This document shows positions 61,468-64,000 of a stretch of DNA of 64,000 nt, piece after piece. Origin of the DNA: Spizellomyces sp. 'palustris' (Eukaryota > Chytridiomycota > Chytridiomycetes > Spizellomycetales > Spizellomycetaceae); contig QEAR01000002.1 in the NCBI GenBank assembly GCA_006535965.1, forward strand, positions 661,193-725,192. Reading direction: 5' to 3'. The stretch's first letter is position 1; each line of letters starts with the position of its first letter. A program made the position numbers and the translations under genes. Under the pieces are notes generated by a model. That model was not told the origin of the DNA, did no database searches, and worked only from the letters and a program-made list of their open reading frames with translations.

Positions 61468-61640
61468 TTTGCCAAAAAATGCCAAACCCAAAAGTTCGAT
61501 CACCGCTTATTCAGCGCCCATTCCTTGTTGCCATGGCATCTCTGCACGTGACTCATCGACCTGATCTGTCAGCGAGATCACCAGCTCCACAAAAGCAGTC
61601 CAAACGAAGACTCATTGGGTCAATTAACAGTATCAAAAGC

Positions 61641-63835
61641 ATGTCTGCATTGAGGGATCTCGTAGGAAGCGGTGCAGAATGCTCGGGAGGAAACTCCTTG
61701 AGTCAGTTTACCAAGCAGCTGCAGCAAGATAGGTCGCTTCAACAGGTGAGGCGTGTGCATTCTTCTTTTTTTCCCTATTGCCGAAACCAGAAGCTGACAG
61801 GCTTATTTGTGACTATTTAGGACCGATTTGGATTTGCAGAGGAGGGAGGGAGTAGCTCGGTACGATTTTTATCATTCAGCATTAGCGATGGAGAAAAGTC
61901 ACTGACGTTTTGACTCGCTTGGACAGAGCTTTGGTCTCCGAGATCGGCCTGGGATGGAGAGGGGGATGGACATGGATGTACGTACTATGATTTTCTTTGA
62001 ATATTGTGACTAAAAGCTCACGCTTAAGCTTGCCAGAATATGCTTGGGGAGTTTTTTGAAGGCGCCCCGCCCAACGCTCAAAGATTTCACCAACCGGACG
62101 TCTTCAGTATGAATTCGCTTGGCAAGGAATTGGAACAAATTGGTCCACAGGCGACAATGCCGGTCAAGAGTGATTGGGCTGCCGATTTTGCTCGACAGAG
62201 CGAGGGGCGACCGATGGACGGAATGAATGCGATGCAGTTTTCTGAATTTGAAGATATTTATCGCAGAGAGCAACAAGGTGTGATACTCTTGCTATATTTC
62301 TATTTCCGTTGTTCGTGCTAAAGTCATCGTGCAATGATAATAGTGGGACCCGTAGGTGCACCGGAAGCGTGGGCGGTAGAGTTTCACTCACGACATCATG
62401 AGATGCAAGCGCCGCATGGACATCATGAAATCGCAGAGTTTGAGCGGGCATTTGAAGAGGCAAAACGTATGGACGTTAGCTTACAATGAGGTCGCTTATT
62501 CCCATTCTAATCCCCACCTTGCAAAGACCAGGTCAGCTGGGAAGCCGAATTCGCAAAATCCGAGGACCCGGCCAATTGGGCGTCCGAGTTTGAATCTTCT
62601 CAGGCACAATCTTGGATTAACGAATTCACTGAGCAGGAAGGGCTCACTGTTGATGGTGCCACTTCAAAGGAAGCATTGGCGCAAACCGCAGGAATGCTTC
62701 TTGACGCCGTGGAAAACTCTGCAAATCCCAAATTCCGGGAATCCAAATTCCTCGACTTTATGAAGAGACTTCGTGATCAGGAAGTTTCTATCGAAGGGAA
62801 TAAGGTTGTCGAACAAACTACCCCGTTCAATGCTGCAGATTCATGGGCCCAAGAGTTTGGTGCATCGATCAAGTCTCAAAACTGGGAAGAGGAGTTTTCA
62901 AGCCAAATGGGGCAAGCAGGTCCAGCACAGGTTCCTGGACAAGTTAACGGAAATCCAGCCATGTGGGCAGAGGAATTTTCCGGAAAACGAGAGTCGGATT
63001 GGGCGACCGAGTTTGGTGGACATGGACAAAAGCTTGAGGATAAGAACTGGACAACAGAGTTTGAACGGCAGCAGATGGAGCGAAATTGGGCGGAAGAATT
63101 CAACAAGAATATGCCTGCAGATCTGGATGCGGAGGTCTTTGAGGACGGCTACTGGAATGCGTGGGATAATAATGAGGCGATAGATCAACACCAAGGGCGG
63201 GCTCTCGGTGGTCGATATGAGGAGTACGAGTTTACTGCGAACAATCCTTATCTAGAGAGAGAGTCACCCTTGGACTACCGCAATTTGACGGAAGCAATAT
63301 TGGTCCTAGAAGCTGCAGTTCAGAAAGATTCTACCAATGCAAATGCATGGTACGAGCTCGGGATCCGACAACAAGAAAATGAAAATGACGTTGCCGCCAT
63401 CGCAGCGCTGAGAGCGGCGGTCCGTCAACAACCGAACCTAACAGACGCGTGGATAGGTCTAGCTGTATCATACACAAACGAAAGTTTTCGTGAAGACGCC
63501 TATGACGCCCTCGAATCGTGGCTGATGAACAGCGATAAATACCAGCACATACTGGAAGGATCATCGTCGTCAGCCAGCCGACATGAAAAGCTTGCCAACA
63601 ACTTTCTGGAGGCAGCAAGACAAAGCGCGGGATTGGATCTGGATGCGGATGTGCAGGTTGGGTTGGGTGTATTGTTTCATATCTCGGAGGAATATCATAA
63701 AGCTGTGGATTGTTTCGAGGCGGCATTATCAAAGCGGCCAGAGGTAGGTTTTAGTTTACCGCGATTTGCGTGATACGTCGATTCAAGCTTGTTTTCATTT
63801 GATGTTCAGGACTACCTTCTTTGGAATAAGTTGGG
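61641..63835 (+). CDS. PEX5: Peroxisomal PTS1 import receptor, 3' part missing
   Basis: Pex5 binds SKL-type signals and carries matrix enzymes into peroxisomes. The N-terminus has the conserved Cys14 used for recycling ubiquitination (MSALRDLVGSGAECSGGN). Eleven WxxxF/Y-type motifs follow (WAADF, WAVEF, WEAEF, WASEF, WINEF, WAQEF, WEEEF, WAEEF, WATEF, WTTEF, WAEEF). TPR repeats start near residue 390. Exons are 61641-61745, 61821-61859, 61927-61977, 62037-62277, 62356-62474, 62532-63743 and 63810-63835. The next intron runs into a poly-C tract, so the last TPRs are absent. The frame is open to an earlier ATG at 61479, but the chosen start matches the family. Confidence 0.93.
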
Positions 63836-63890
63836 GTATGTCTCTCTTACAATCACAATAAACTTTCAAAATCCAGTTCTAAAGTTCTTT

Positions 63891-64000
<110 letters not shown>

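Noticed and set aside
61479-61640. Longer N-terminus for PEX5 from the ATG at 61479
   Set aside because: The family start lies just before the conserved Cys; the earlier ATG is 11 bases from the YAE1 start and adds an unrelated basic stretch.

Overview
This is nuclear DNA of a flagellated (zoosporic), early-diverging fungus, probably chytrid-like. Nearly all genes are broken by short GT-AG introns, mostly 50-100 bases, and exon phases close exactly when the introns are removed. A fungal-type Zn2Cys6/PAS regulator (ERT1/AcuK family) points to Fungi. A long coiled-coil protein resembling the ciliary distal-appendage protein SCLT1, together with a centrin, points to a flagellated lineage. The glycolytic aldolase is the class I (animal/plant-type) enzyme, not the class II enzyme usual in Dikarya. 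No ribosomal RNA, transfer RNA, CRISPR array or virus was recognised.

Layout. 0-8.7 kb: 5' part of peroxisomal FOX2, a membrane SRPBCC-like protein, a HAD phosphatase, RPL9, an F-box/ankyrin protein and mitochondrial DnaJ (MDJ1). 8.7-11.2 kb: an uncertain gene running into a 25-N gap flanked by inverted 60-base arms, then a GRDP-like/ubiquitin-like fusion. 11.6-28.7 kb: ERT1/AcuK-like regulator, class I aldolase, SKP1, SF3B4, FAF1-like, HIS5, MTR3, RPL20, RVB1, RPS30 and a LIM protein. 29.2-29.8 kb: a 641-base element with 70-base terminal inverted repeats. 30-44 kb: SCLT1-like protein, a multipass membrane protein, Rab escort protein, a small membrane protein, an F-box/WD40 protein, calmodulin, a small ORF, SCOC-like and the mitochondrial aspartate/glutamate carrier. 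44-48 kb: a gene-poor stretch with degenerate direct repeats. 48-64 kb: Rab4-like GTPase, an unrecognised 581-residue protein, centrin, arrestin-like protein, NDR kinase, MSS4, HEP1/DNLZ, ferredoxin reductase ARH1, YAE1 and the 5' two thirds of PEX5. The window ends in 107 consecutive C bases.

Links between genes. FOX2 and PEX5 are both peroxisomal. REP, Rab4-like and MSS4 belong to Rab biology. MDJ1, HEP1 (both mtHsp70 partners), ARH1 and the Asp/Glu carrier are mitochondrial. YAE1 acts with the cytosolic iron-sulfur machinery. SKP1 sits in the same window as two F-box-like proteins. Many genes are head to head with 30-500 bases between start codons, so shared promoters are likely. Exon coordinates were derived by hand from splice sites and reading phase; an error of a base or two is possible at some junctions.
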